Assembly: GCA_964402975.1 (NCBI GenBank)
Contig: CAYOEM010000003.1
Span: forward strand, 62,001 to 126,000
DNA: 64,000 bases
Direction: 5' to 3'
DNA from: CAMDKS01 sp964402975
GTDB taxonomy: Bacteria > Bdellovibrionota_B > Oligoflexia > Oligoflexales > RGVZ01
Positions 17,425 to 25,907 of the stretch are shown here, in pieces. The first letter of the stretch is position 1. Each line of letters begins with the position of its first letter. The notes below the pieces were generated by a model. The model did not search any database. It was not told where the DNA came from and saw only the letters and a list, made by a program, of their open reading frames with translations. Position numbers and translations under genes: made by a program.

Positions 17425-18788
17425 CAGATGGGCCTCCGGAAAAGCCTTCTTCGCAATACAGCAGTAATGTTTAAAGCCACGGCTCCCACGATTATAAAAA
17501 TAATTGCCTGAGCCGAGAGAGGTAGATGGCCTAGTAGTGGAATCCAAAATGATAGAAACAAAACAGGCAGCCACAATAGAGCCCGGGTAAAAATCTGAAG
17601 AGCTGGATGAGCGGCTACGACCTGGGCTGCGGCGGGACCATGCTCATAGTACCAAGCGATGAATGCCGCGCCGGACTCACTTTTTTTGAGTACGACGTCT
17701 CGGAACCAGCGCAGAGGTTTTAGGTTTTTATGAAGTGCTGTTCCATATGCGGCCGTTGCTATAAAGCATTTGGGATCACTCAAAGTGGCTTCGCCTTCAC
17801 CGTTATGTTCGCTCCACGTCGTATTCGGTGAGGGAGTTGCGACTGCGCAGCCGCTTCTTTGCAGGCCTCCTGGGGTGAAAAAAGTCAAGACATCATAACT
17901 TTTGCCGTTTTCAAGTCCATTGATGGTGGTCTCTCCGGAGCTGGCACTCGAGGCGCTTTGAAAAACGCCGCTCGCCGAGAGCTGTGTTAGCTTTGTTGGG
18001 TTTAGGTAGTGGCGATCGGGATCTGAGCATTGCACGCAATTTTCGCTGTCGCGAACGTAGACGCAAGCGCCCTCGCTGGCATCGCTGTCTGTGGGGGAGG
18101 TGGAGTCGTAAAGGTAAGCTGGAACACTCGCAATCGTGGAGGACTTTTCAATGGCTACAGCAATGACCTGGGACGGTGTTTGGGTTGATCCATCCGACCA
18201 GGTTGCGCTCGCGGGTGTTGTCCATTTTACTATGATCGCTCGGTGGGTTCCTTTTGCCGTCACGTTTGATGGTGCCGTTTTTACGATAGCTGTGTTGATT
18301 GAAATGGTCTTACTTTCAACTTTTGCTTCGGGTGTGGGTTTCTTTTCTTCGTAGTAATAAACCTGCAGTACGGTCGAACTCTTGCTGTTGGGTAACAACG
18401 TGTTTTTTAGTCCGCCAACTGTGTTTGCTGAGATTCGGACGTTATATGTAAAGTCAGTTAGACTGCTGGAGTTTGGCGTCTGGATGATCTGCGTATTTAA
18501 ACGTACGGTAAACGGAACCTTCGCTAGCACGGGGTCGGTTTCAAAAGGGACGTATTCGGTCGGCGAGGTGCTGAGGTCGTTTAGCCAAACTCGGATACGG
18601 TCCTTGAAGAGATCCTCGCCAGCAGCGGGGGTGGTTTTGCTGATGTCTGTAACTTTAATTTCCAGGTCAAAGTAGTCTTGGCTTAAATCGCGAGGAAGAT
18701 GTCCGGTAACGGTCATCGTTTTGGAGAAGCCTTGATGAGCGTATAATAGGGATGCTAGAGCTATGAGGATGGCCGTGCCACGTATCAT
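17424..18788 (-). CDS. secreted protein with fibronectin-like region and CFI-box C-terminal anchor
   Basis: A signal peptide is present (residues 1-22, IALASLLYAHQGFSKT). The middle contains one fibronectin type III-like segment (PSNVTAKGTHRAIIVKWTTP, later NGLENGKSYDVLTFF). Near residue 345 the CFI-box motif DPKCFIATAAYGTALHKN begins, followed by LRWFRDVVL, WYYEHGPAAAQV and two hydrophobic helices ending in an Arg-rich tail. This is the layout of CFI-box-CTERM surface proteins, thought to be processed or anchored through the Cys-containing tail. The cargo role is unknown. It heads the exonuclease/carboxylase gene string on the minus strand. Confidence 0.75.
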   Translation of the reverse strand: MIRGTAILIALASLLYAHQGFSKTMTVTGHLPRDLSQDYFDLEIKVTDISKTTPAAGEDLFKDRIRVWLNDLSTSPTEYVPFETDPVLAKVPFTVRLNTQIIQTPNSSSLTDFTYNVRISANTVGGLKNTLLPNSKSSTVLQVYYYEEKKPTPEAKVESKTISINTAIVKTAPSNVTAKGTHRAIIVKWTTPASATWSDGSTQTPSQVIAVAIEKSSTIASVPAYLYDSTSPTDSDASEGACVYVRDSENCVQCSDPDRHYLNPTKLTQLSASGVFQSASSASSGETTINGLENGKSYDVLTFFTPGGLQRSGCAVATPSPNTTWSEHNGEGEATLSDPKCFIATAAYGTALHKNLKPLRWFRDVVLKKSESGAAFIAWYYEHGPAAAQVVAAHPALQIFTRALLWLPVLFLSFWIPLLGHLPLSAQAIIFIIVGAVALNITAVLRRRLFRRPI

Positions 18789-18845
18789 TCGTTAACCCCT
18801 CTTTGAATTGCGAAAACCAAAGCGGGGGTAGTCTAGTACCTGAAC

Positions 18846-19826
18846 TCAGGCCTTGTCGAGGTCAATTACCAGGCCGTCCCAAGCCGTAATCAGGCGTGGC
18901 CCCAGGGGCTGATCTGTTTTATCCCATTCCGCCTTAAATGCGGGCAGTTGGGCCTTTAGATGATCGGCTGCTGACCTTGCCATACGGCGGAGCTTGCCCG
19001 GTGTCGCCCAGGGGTCATGGTGGGTAAATACTAAGTTTTTAATTTGTTCCCTAAGAGCTAGATCGACGCCAATATGGGGGCTACAGTGTCCCCAGTCAAA
19101 GCGATTGGCAAGCTCAGTGATTTCGTATTGAGCATCAAAAACAAGAAGATCCAGATTTTCATAAAAGGCGAGATCCTTGCCTAGGTCTTTTCTTGAGATT
19201 CGCTTAAATTCGCTGTCAACCGCGATGACGCATGATCTGTTCCCACTATCAAATCTAAAACCGAAGGACCCCCCGGGGTGATCAAGCACGAAGGCGGTGA
19301 TCGAGGTCTCGCCAATCTTAACAGGCTCATAGAGCTTCATTTGGACGAACTCGATTTTTCCGCCCAACTGATCCCAGGTTAAGGGAAAATTGATCCCGTT
19401 AAAATTAATTTTGACGTGTTCAGGGGCGTTGCGATGAACGTGGTAAATTTTTATCGAATAGCCTGCTAGATGCACGGGGACAAAAAACGGGAGCCCCATG
19501 ATATGATCCCAGTGCATGTGGGTCAGGAAAATATGGAACTCTTTTGCACCATTGGCCATGTGCTCTGTGCCCGCTTCCCGAAGCCCCGAACCCATGTCGA
19601 CGAAAAAGCTTTGCTCGCCGACTCGAACTTCCGTGCAAGTGGTATTGCCTCCATAACTTAGAGGACTGCCCAGTTGGCAGGCTTGAACCGCCGCCTTTAA
19701 TTCGGGTAGAGATTTGATACCTGCTTTGTCAGCGTCTTGGAGAAGATCATTGATAATTGCGTGCAGGTCGGAGTTATTTAAAGCCTGTGGCAGGGAACCC
19801 CTTGTACCCCAAAAACGTACTTTCAA
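18846..19826 (-). CDS. metallo-beta-lactamase-fold hydrolase
   Basis: MBL-fold metal-dependent hydrolase with LTHMHWDHIMGLPFF as the HxHxDH metal motif, an early KVRFWGTRGSLP strand and GGNTTCTEV, a layout seen in cAMP phosphodiesterase/PhnP-like and other small MBL proteins. Later metal ligands are DHPGGSFGFRF, AVDSEF and FTHHDP. There is no signal peptide, so it is cytoplasmic. I prefer TTG 19826, which has GAGG eight bases upstream and gives the family-typical N-terminus KVRFWGTRG; an in-frame GTG at 19865 lacks a Shine-Dalgarno. It is divergent from the STAS-like gene. Confidence 0.8.
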   Translation of the reverse strand: MKVRFWGTRGSLPQALNNSDLHAIINDLLQDADKAGIKSLPELKAAVQACQLGSPLSYGGNTTCTEVRVGEQSFFVDMGSGLREAGTEHMANGAKEFHIFLTHMHWDHIMGLPFFVPVHLAGYSIKIYHVHRNAPEHVKINFNGINFPLTWDQLGGKIEFVQMKLYEPVKIGETSITAFVLDHPGGSFGFRFDSGNRSCVIAVDSEFKRISRKDLGKDLAFYENLDLLVFDAQYEITELANRFDWGHCSPHIGVDLALREQIKNLVFTHHDPWATPGKLRRMARSAADHLKAQLPAFKAEWDKTDQPLGPRLITAWDGLVIDLDKA

Positions 19827-19951
19827 ACTAAAGTCCTCGATAAACTGATTTCTCGGTCCGAACACGTTGGGGCCAAATTGCTTTTGGGCAAAATATCCGC
19901 TACCTTACTTATTATTATCTGACATTTTCTCAATAAAGGGAAACCTAGGAA

Positions 19952-20413
19952 ATGACGATGAAAATTTCCCGCACTGGTGCTGCCGTGTTATTGGAAGGTG
20001 TCATAGATGAAAACGCCGATTTCTCGCCACTTTTAAGAGAGAAGGCACCCCTTCGTATCGACTTTTCTAGGGTCACCCGAATTAACTCCATCGGTGTCAG
20101 GTCGTGGATGAAGTTTTTGACCCAGTGGGGCGATAAGTCACTGGAATATTTGCAGTGTCCAGCCTCTATCTCAGAGCAGTTGATCGTCACACCGGTGCTT
20201 TTAGGCGTTAAAAAACGTGTCGCCAAGGTCGTGAGTGCTTATATTTCATTTGTTTGCCCCAAATGCAATGAGTCGGAAGACCGCATTGTGACATTTGATC
20301 AGTTATTTCAGAATGTTAAGACGGACACTAAGTCTCCTCCTTGTCGGCAGTGTGGGGCTCTCATGATGGCGTCCAATTCGGCAAGTTACTCTATATTTGA
20401 CCCTCCAGTCTGA
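19952..20413 (+). CDS. STAS-like domain protein with C-terminal zinc ribbon
   Basis: Residues about 1-95 look like a STAS/anti-sigma-antagonist-type domain: VLLEGVIDENADF, then LRIDFSRVTRINSIGVRSWM, where the Ser after ASN/NSI would be the phosphorylation position. The last 55 residues carry CPKC and CRQC about 29 residues apart, a probable zinc ribbon. The start could be ATG 19952 or 19958; AGGA fits the second better. The combination suggests a regulatory adaptor, but partners are not visible here. Confidence 0.6.
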   Translation: MTMKISRTGAAVLLEGVIDENADFSPLLREKAPLRIDFSRVTRINSIGVRSWMKFLTQWGDKSLEYLQCPASISEQLIVTPVLLGVKKRVAKVVSAYISFVCPKCNESEDRIVTFDQLFQNVKTDTKSPPCRQCGALMMASNSASYSIFDPPV

Positions 20414-20460
20414 GTCTTTTCATATTGGGCTTCAGATCATAGTTTTTGTACTAAATATCC

Positions 20461-20532
20461 TTGAAATGTATTTTAACAGCGTGCTATAAGTCGGCTCCAT
20501 TTTGAGGAAAATCATCCCTCCTGTAGGGTGAT
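20461..20532 (+). promoter_or_regulatory. putative promoter and leader hairpin of the rpsP operon
   Basis: TTGAAA at 20461-20466 and TATAAG at 20485-20490 are separated by 18 bases, a good sigma70-type pair. They predict a leader of roughly 145 bases before rpsP. An imperfect hairpin (ATCATCCCT / AGGGTGAT, loop CCTGT) occupies 20511-20532 just inside the leader. The long untranslated leader could host ribosomal-protein control, but no known element is recognised. Confidence 0.45.
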
Positions 20533-20643
20533 GGCGCTCCCGATAGAATGAATGGATTTATGGTCTCGGCGTCAAAAACGGTTTAATGGACCGTGGCTGT
20601 GACTAAAGTGATTAAGATGTAATGTTTGAATTCCGGAGGATTC

Positions 20644-21000
20644 ATGGCAACCACGCTTCGTATGCAACGTCACGGTAACACTCACCGTCCCTTCTATCAC
20701 ATTGTCGCGGCCAACAGTCGCGCATCAGCAACCAAGAAATTCTTGGAAAAGGTCGGCTACTACGATGCGTCAACTGAGCCGTCGACGTTCGTTGTAGACG
20801 AGGCGCGCGTTCGTTACTGGTATGGTATCGGCGCGACCATGAGCAATACTCTCCGCGTTTTGCTTAACAAAAAAGGCATCAAGCTGGAGCGCGCAAAGAC
20901 CACTGCACCGACCGGAGCAAAAGCAAAAAAGCCGAAGGCAGCTAAGACTCCAAAGGCCGCAAAAGCTCCCAAAGCGGCAACCAAAAAAACGACGAAGTGA
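20644..21000 (+). CDS. rpsP: 30S ribosomal protein S16 with basic C-terminal tail
   Basis: Small-subunit assembly protein. MQRHGNTHRPFYHIVAANSR and FLEKVGYYDAS are the S16 signature. The S16 core ends near residue 80; the last 38 residues are a Lys/Ala/Pro repeat-like tail (KKPKAAKTPKAAKAPKAAT) absent from E. coli S16. ATG 20644 has GGAGG seven bases upstream; an in-frame GTG/TTG further up adds only MNSGGF and is unlikely. The stop overlaps rimM as TGATG. Confidence 0.96.
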   Translation: MATTLRMQRHGNTHRPFYHIVAANSRASATKKFLEKVGYYDASTEPSTFVVDEARVRYWYGIGATMSNTLRVLLNKKGIKLERAKTTAPTGAKAKKPKAAKTPKAAKAPKAATKKTTK

Positions 21001-21539
21001 TGCTTCTTAAAATTGGAATCGTGGGAAGAGCTTTGGGTCTCCAAGGCTCTTTTTACGTTTCCGGTCGTGATGAACCGATGCCAGAATCGCTGAAGATTGT
21101 CCAAATTGGCAGAACAGTTGCTTCGGCGAAAGATGCCAAAATTTTAAAATCATTTCTTCAAAATGGACGTCCTGTGATTTTGTGTGATTTAGCCAGTGAC
21201 AGAACCTCTGCCGAGCTGCTTACCGGTATGTCCATCTGGGCTCAGAGTCATCTGATATCAGTTCAGGATGACAAAGAGTTCTTGCTCAGTGATCTGAAAG
21301 GCCGTGAGGTTTTTGATGCGGACGGCGTGCTCTTGGGAACAGTCGAGGATGTCATAAAAATGCCGGCTTCTGTAAATGTCATCGTGGTTAATCCAACTAA
21401 ATCTTCTGACCTCGAAATCCCAGTCATTTCTGATTACGTTGACATGTCTTTTCGGCGCGGAGAGACCGTCCTGCGGTTGACTGTTTCCGGCACGGTGTTT
21501 GAAGAGATTTGGAACTCGCGAGTCAAGAATGAATCCTAA
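21000..21539 (+). CDS. rimM: 16S rRNA processing/ribosome maturation factor RimM
   Basis: Assists 30S head assembly around S19. The N-terminal LLKIGIVGRALGLQGSFYV is the RimM G-x-hG-l-x-G motif, and the C-terminal PRC-barrel strand is DLKGREVFDADGVLLGTVEDV. Full length (179) with typical position between rpsP and trmD. ATG 21000 overlaps the rpsP stop; an extra in-frame GTG lies one codon earlier. Its stop codon falls inside the trmD start region. Confidence 0.93.
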   Translation: MLLKIGIVGRALGLQGSFYVSGRDEPMPESLKIVQIGRTVASAKDAKILKSFLQNGRPVILCDLASDRTSAELLTGMSIWAQSHLISVQDDKEFLLSDLKGREVFDADGVLLGTVEDVIKMPASVNVIVVNPTKSSDLEIPVISDYVDMSFRRGETVLRLTVSGTVFEEIWNSRVKNES

Positions 21540-22245
21540 GCGTATCATCGCATTCGTCACGATCCATCCTGGAGTCATCGAGTCTTACCGGGAGTTTGGC
21601 GTCGTTAAATCAGCGGAGTCTCAAGGTATTGCGGATATTCTGCCGATAGATTTGCGAGATTTCGCTGCAGATAAGCATGGCTCTGTAGATGACTCTCCCT
21701 ACGGCGGCGGCGACGGAATGATTATGCGGCCGGACTGCCTCGGTAACGCCCTGGATTTTATTTGCGAAAAAAAACTATCCGGGGAAAAGCCAATCGTCAT
21801 CTATACATCACCCGCTGGTAAGCCATGGAATCAGACCACAGCCAGTCAGCTGGCCAGTTCGCGTTCGCCGCTAGTTTTCATCTGCGGACGCTTTGGCGGA
21901 GTTGATCAACGCTTTATTGATCAGTGTGTCGATGAGCAATTCAGTGTAGGAGATGTCGTGTTGGCCGGTGGAGAACTGCCAGCACTCATGATTTCGGAGA
22001 GTATTCTTCGGCTTGTTCCAGGCGTGCTCGGACATGATCAAAGTGCCAGTGATGACTCGTTTGGTCCGGGGATGGGCGGTCGCTTGGAGTATCCTAGCTT
22101 TACTAGGCCCTCCGACTGGCGTGGCCAGAGGGTTCCCGAGGTCCTTTTAAGTGGCAATCATGAGGCCATTCAAAAATGGCGAAAAAAAGAGTCCATTCTG
22201 ATTACTAAAAAACTGCGCCCTGACTTGATCACCAGAGAAGATTGA
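21529..22245 (+). CDS. trmD: tRNA (guanine-N1)-methyltransferase TrmD
   Basis: SPOUT-class enzyme that makes m1G37 in tRNAs reading G after the anticodon, preventing frameshifting. Signature segments: DDSPYGGGDGMIMRPD, ICGRFGGVDQRFID, FSVGDVVLAGGELPALM, and LEYPSFTRPSDWRGQRVPEV. I use ATG 21529, which overlaps the rimM stop by 11 bp; a longer frame from 21499 adds 10 residues with no Shine-Dalgarno. rplS, the usual next gene, is absent: the convergent CoA-binding gene follows after 1 bp. Confidence 0.95.
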   Translation: MNPKRIIAFVTIHPGVIESYREFGVVKSAESQGIADILPIDLRDFAADKHGSVDDSPYGGGDGMIMRPDCLGNALDFICEKKLSGEKPIVIYTSPAGKPWNQTTASQLASSRSPLVFICGRFGGVDQRFIDQCVDEQFSVGDVVLAGGELPALMISESILRLVPGVLGHDQSASDDSFGPGMGGRLEYPSFTRPSDWRGQRVPEVLLSGNHEAIQKWRKKESILITKKLRPDLITRED

Positions 22246-22246
22246 T

Positions 22247-22606
22247 TCAATACTGATTGGTTTGAAGCAGAACAAGGGTGCATGCGTCGATGGTGTCGAT
22301 GGCGTTGGCTTTCAGTACTCTCGATAATCTTGGGTTTTCGGCTCCAGGATTAAAGATCACTCTTTTGGGTTTGAGCTTCAGAAACTCCTCCGCTAATCGA
22401 TCACTAATACTTGCACTAACATAGACCGTGACGGTGTCAACAGGCTGTTTGACCTCAGTCATTGATTGGCTGACGGGAATACCGTCGACAGAGTTTAACG
22501 AAGGGTGCACCAGCACAACGTCGTGGCCATGCTGCAAGAGCATTCTAAGGGCTTTGTGAGAGTATCGGTCTGTTTTGTCAGAAGCGCCGAGAATTAACGT
22601 GGTCAT
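22247..22606 (-). CDS. CoA-binding domain protein (YccU-like)
   Basis: Small Rossmann-fold protein of the CoA_binding_2 group. TTLILGASDKTDRYSHKA opens the nucleotide-binding loop, then DVVLVHPSLNSVDGIPV, VDTVTVYVSA, and VIFNPGAENPRL. It lacks a catalytic domain, as is usual for this family, whose role is undefined. ATG 22606 has AAAGGTGA six bases upstream; an in-frame GTG lies two codons earlier. It converges on trmD with a 1-bp gap. Confidence 0.8.
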   Translation of the reverse strand: MTTLILGASDKTDRYSHKALRMLLQHGHDVVLVHPSLNSVDGIPVSQSMTEVKQPVDTVTVYVSASISDRLAEEFLKLKPKRVIFNPGAENPRLSRVLKANAIDTIDACTLVLLQTNQY

Positions 22607-22717
22607 AGTCACTCACCTTTTTGAAACGTCTTAACAGTTGACAGTTTGTCGGCAAATGGGGAACCTTGTTGGCCCTGGAGATAATGTATCTCACCAACAA
22701 CCGAGGAGTCTACCGAG

Positions 22718-23401
22718 ATGGCAACCAAAAAAGCGACCGCAAAAAAAGCAAAAAATACAAAAAAAACCAAAGTGAAACCGACTACAAAGTCTACGAAAAA
22801 ATCAGCGAAAAAAGCACCCGCAAAATCGTTAAAAAAAGCCACTAAGTCCGTGGCCAAGAAAAAACCAACAGGTATGAAGGCGAAAAAAGTAACCCGAAAG
22901 ACAGCAGGTGCATCTAAAGCGAAAAAAGCAGGCAAAATGCCAGTGGTCGGGCATTTAGCTCCTGATTTTGCCTTGCAGAGTGACGTCAACGGCACGGTCA
23001 GCCTGTCTCGTTACCGCGGCAAGAACGTGGTTTTATACTTCTACCCCAAGGATGACACTCCTGGTTGCACGCGCGAGGCTTGTTCTTTTCAGGAACATAA
23101 ACCTAAGCTAATAGGTCAAAACGCCGTCGTTATTGGTGTCAGTCCAGACGGTCCAGAAAGTCATAAGAAGTTTAGGGCTAAGTACGGCCTTGATTTCGTC
23201 CTTATTTCTGACGAGGAACGAGAGCTCTGCAAAGCCTACGGTGTCTGGGTTGAAAAAAACAATTACGGCAAAAAATATATGGGTGTGCAGCGCGCGACAT
23301 TTCTTATCGACGGGCAAGGCCGCGTGGCTTACGTCTGGCCAAAAGTTTCAGTTGACGGGCATACCGAGGAAGTATTAACCGAGTTGTCCAGGTTGAATTA
23401 G
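22718..23401 (+). CDS. bcp: BCP-type peroxiredoxin with histone-H1-like N-terminal extension
   Basis: Thiol peroxidase that reduces hydroperoxides. The catalytic domain runs from about residue 74, with YPKDDTPGCTREACSFQ carrying peroxidatic Cys117 and resolving Cys122 in the E. coli BCP spacing; GVSPDGPESHKKF and the ATFLIDGQGRVAY strand complete the fold. Residues 1-73 are a low-complexity basic tail with 29 lysines and no acidic residue, resembling bacterial H1-like proteins. ATG 22718 has GAGGAG upstream at long spacing. An internal ATG (residue 74) follows GCAGG and could give a short tail-less form. A terminator follows the gene. Confidence 0.88.
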   Translation: MATKKATAKKAKNTKKTKVKPTTKSTKKSAKKAPAKSLKKATKSVAKKKPTGMKAKKVTRKTAGASKAKKAGKMPVVGHLAPDFALQSDVNGTVSLSRYRGKNVVLYFYPKDDTPGCTREACSFQEHKPKLIGQNAVVIGVSPDGPESHKKFRAKYGLDFVLISDEERELCKAYGVWVEKNNYGKKYMGVQRATFLIDGQGRVAYVWPKVSVDGHTEEVLTELSRLN

Positions 23402-23420
23402 TCCGTTTTTGCCCACTAGA

Positions 23421-23463
23421 ACCATCTTTCAGCTAACGATTGCTGGAAGATGGTTTTGTTTTT
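23421..23463 (+). terminator. Rho-independent terminator after bcp
   Basis: A 12-bp stem (CCATCTTTCAGC with GCTGGAAGATGG, one G-T mismatch-type pair) encloses the loop TAACGATT and is followed by TTTTGTTTTT. It is 20 bases past the bcp stop. Confidence 0.9.
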
Positions 23464-23546
23464 ACATGTTTACTTTAGGGTTTTGGTAGCCAACTGTTTG
23501 ATGAGGTAGAATAAGGGGGAGACCATCGCAAGTACGAGAGTTTTAA

Positions 23547-24404
23547 ATGAAACACTGGATTCGATTCATTCTAACTGGGGCGCTATTATGGCCAACGTCA
23601 GGGCAGGCAAATACGGCCTCCTCAAATTCGTCCTCTGTCAATTCTCGTTCAAGCCATGCGGTTATTCTCGTGCACGGATGGGGGCGAAGCCCGCGTAAAC
23701 CGAAAGCTCTATGGGAATCTAAAATTAAACCCTATACGGATCTTACGACTCTCAAGCGAAGGTTCGTGGATCTAGGGTATAGTGCCGTGCATATTGTTGA
23801 GTACGATGATCTTCAACCGGTCGCAGTTATGGCGGCAACTGTGGCGGAGCAAATCCACGAAATTTTATCCCAATCGAAACAACCAGATATGACCTTGGAT
23901 GTTGTGGGGCACTCAATGGGGCAGTTCGTTGCCGCCAAAGCGATCGTAGAAGAAAGACAACTAAAAGGGCGCGTCTATCGCCTTGCCGATCATGTGCGAC
24001 TATTTATTGGTTTGGCCGGCATTGTGCGCGGACAAGATGAGCTTTATCCATGTACGATTTTCCCTGATCAGTGCGGGGGCGGCGGAGCTCTTGAGCCTTA
24101 CTATGTAGCCTCGAGCGGTCCTGGATCTTCAGAGGTTAAGCGAATGTTTTCTGAAAACTTTGAGGTCTTCAATCGGCTTAAGAAGTGCTCGGTTTACTCG
24201 GAAGCAGATGAGATCGTTAAGACGCCCTATCATGCTGCCAGTTTTAGAGGACTTGGATTTGACCCTAAAAACATGATGGATGTTGAAATAAACTCCCGAC
24301 GCGAAAAATTTCATAATGACGTAAAAGAGAGTGAAACAATCTTTAAAAAGATTGTCTCCAACTGTTACCGTCTCGTAAGAAAGCCATCAGATAACCGTCA
24401 TTAA
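23547..24404 (+). CDS. secreted alpha/beta-hydrolase, lipase-like
   Basis: A signal peptide (residues 1-22, ending SGQA) exports it. The oxyanion segment is AVILVHGWGRSPRKP, and the nucleophile elbow is VVGHSMGQF with Ser123. A likely acid/His pair follows (EADEIVKTPYHAASF; REKFHND), though the His is not certain. The profile resembles triacylglycerol lipases or esterases of the lipase family 1/EstA-like group. It overlaps the convergent methyltransferase gene by 18 bp. Substrate unknown. Confidence 0.75.
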   Translation: MKHWIRFILTGALLWPTSGQANTASSNSSSVNSRSSHAVILVHGWGRSPRKPKALWESKIKPYTDLTTLKRRFVDLGYSAVHIVEYDDLQPVAVMAATVAEQIHEILSQSKQPDMTLDVVGHSMGQFVAAKAIVEERQLKGRVYRLADHVRLFIGLAGIVRGQDELYPCTIFPDQCGGGGALEPYYVASSGPGSSEVKRMFSENFEVFNRLKKCSVYSEADEIVKTPYHAASFRGLGFDPKNMMDVEINSRREKFHNDVKESETIFKKIVSNCYRLVRKPSDNRH

Positions 24405-25733
24405 CCGCCTTGTCGCCTGTTCAATTTTTTGCGATTCGCTATTAATTGCTGCGCAAAGTGTTGTTAGTTTAGGGCAGATAAGATCATTGCTGGCCTCAGG
24501 AAGAATGGGTGCAGTCACGGTTGTATTGAGGGGCTTCATAAGCTCGTCAAATCGTCCGGCAGCCTGAGCCATCGAGGGTAAAATGAGTCCGATGCGTGCC
24601 AGGCGCGCTGCGGCGCTGAAGTCCAACTGCTTGATGATGTTTATTGATGACGGGTCGTCCATGCCGTACAAAGATTTTAGGAACCCGTGCCATAATGTGA
24701 GTCGGACAGCGAAGCTTAAATTTTCAGTTTCTGTGTATTTTTGGAAATTTGAGGGTGGCATGGTTAAACGCAGTCGAACGGGGATATTCTGCCGAGCAGC
24801 CCGCGATGGCTCCATCGACTTTTCATTTGCTTCACTTGTGGCCGACTTGAGCCATATCTCCAAATTGTTTTCAAATCGTAAATCACTGGCCCGCTCCTCT
24901 AGATCGTTAAGGTTGGGGAATTTCCATAATGGATTTTCCAGATCATCAAGTTCAGCATAGCGGTCAAATAACGCGCATACTTTTAGTCCACTATCTGTGA
25001 ACGCATTTAGCCAGTTACTAATGCTGGATCTGGACTCCCATGGGTGAAGAAATGTGTCAGCGAATCGCGTGTTGTTTTTAAGCGAATTTTCCCCCAGTTG
25101 TTTAAGCCGGTAGTCAAGACGAGGCGAAATGCGCGCCAGAGAGAACAAAAGATTTCGGGCTTTCTGGACATCAGAGTCGGCCTCAAATTTAAGACCAAGG
25201 CAGTTAAAAGCGCGATTAAGCTGCCAAATCCATGCTCTGGCGGGCGAATTGTAAACCATGATCCGCACAGTGGCGTCAGGCGTTAAGTGACTGGCAATAA
25301 GTCGGAGAGTTGTTGTGAAGTTTGGTATGTGATGTAACACGCCGTAAGCTTCAACGTGATCAAATAAGCGAGCTTTGAGTGAACCGTCTTTAAGCAAAAT
25401 ATTTATATCGTTACAGTGGAATGCTATTTTGCGGCCAAGAAGTGCTGTGCGAAATTGAGCGCGACGAATACTACGTTGACTCAAATCTACACAATCAAGT
25501 TTCATTGCCGAGGATTCCCACTGACGAATGATGTAGGGAAGAATTTCCCCGGACCCGATACTCATAAAGTTTCTGGGTAGGTGTGTGTCAAACCCCAGTC
25601 CGTGGCACAGGTGGTGCGCAAAAAGAGAGCTACCCAAGTATCCATCCTGCCAGCGGGGTTTAGCCAAAAGGGGGTAGTGTGGATAGGGTCGTCTCTCGTA
25701 AAGGCGCTGAACTTGTGACGTGGTCTCGCTCAT
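24387..25733 (-). CDS. class I SAM-dependent methyltransferase, large form
   Basis: Cytoplasmic methyltransferase of 448 residues. Motif I is FMSIGSGEILPYIIRQW, then DCVDLSQRSIRRAQ as the acidic strand-2 end, then HVEAYGVLHHIPNF as motif IV/post-motif, a small-molecule methyltransferase layout. The N-terminal YERRPYPHYPLL segment is a feature of a distinct subgroup with an added C-terminal helical domain (about 200 residues, unknown). AGGATC serves as the Shine-Dalgarno. It overlaps the convergent lipase gene by 18 bp and diverges from ligA. Substrate not identifiable. Confidence 0.75.
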   Translation of the reverse strand: MSETTSQVQRLYERRPYPHYPLLAKPRWQDGYLGSSLFAHHLCHGLGFDTHLPRNFMSIGSGEILPYIIRQWESSAMKLDCVDLSQRSIRRAQFRTALLGRKIAFHCNDINILLKDGSLKARLFDHVEAYGVLHHIPNFTTTLRLIASHLTPDATVRIMVYNSPARAWIWQLNRAFNCLGLKFEADSDVQKARNLLFSLARISPRLDYRLKQLGENSLKNNTRFADTFLHPWESRSSISNWLNAFTDSGLKVCALFDRYAELDDLENPLWKFPNLNDLEERASDLRFENNLEIWLKSATSEANEKSMEPSRAARQNIPVRLRLTMPPSNFQKYTETENLSFAVRLTLWHGFLKSLYGMDDPSSINIIKQLDFSAAARLARIGLILPSMAQAAGRFDELMKPLNTTVTAPILPEASNDLICPKLTTLCAAINSESQKIEQATRRLMTVI

Positions 25734-25907
25734 TGTTAATGATCCTACACCGGATGCCTAGCCAATCCCATTGCAATTTCGAGGCTAGGTTCTTGGCTTA
25801 TTCTTTAAAAATCGCCTAGAACTGCAGCCTCGGCCGTGACAAAATGCAAGCGGCTGGCCTGATCGCCCAGAGTTTTAAAACACCTTTTTTTGCAAAGAGT
25901 GAAGTTA

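Noticed and set aside
16738..17574. Exonuclease with a start at 17574
   Set aside because: That start lies inside the upstream CFI-box gene; ATG 17424 has GGAGG and a TGATG overlap.
22609..22995. A Phe/Val-rich minus-strand frame opposite the start of bcp
   Set aside because: It is just the antisense of the Lys-rich tail (AAA/AAG codons read as TTT/CTT) and overlaps the bcp start.
22718..23401. Lysine-rich N-terminus of bcp as a separate histone-like gene with a frameshift
   Set aside because: The frame is continuous through the tail into the peroxiredoxin domain with no stop or shift.
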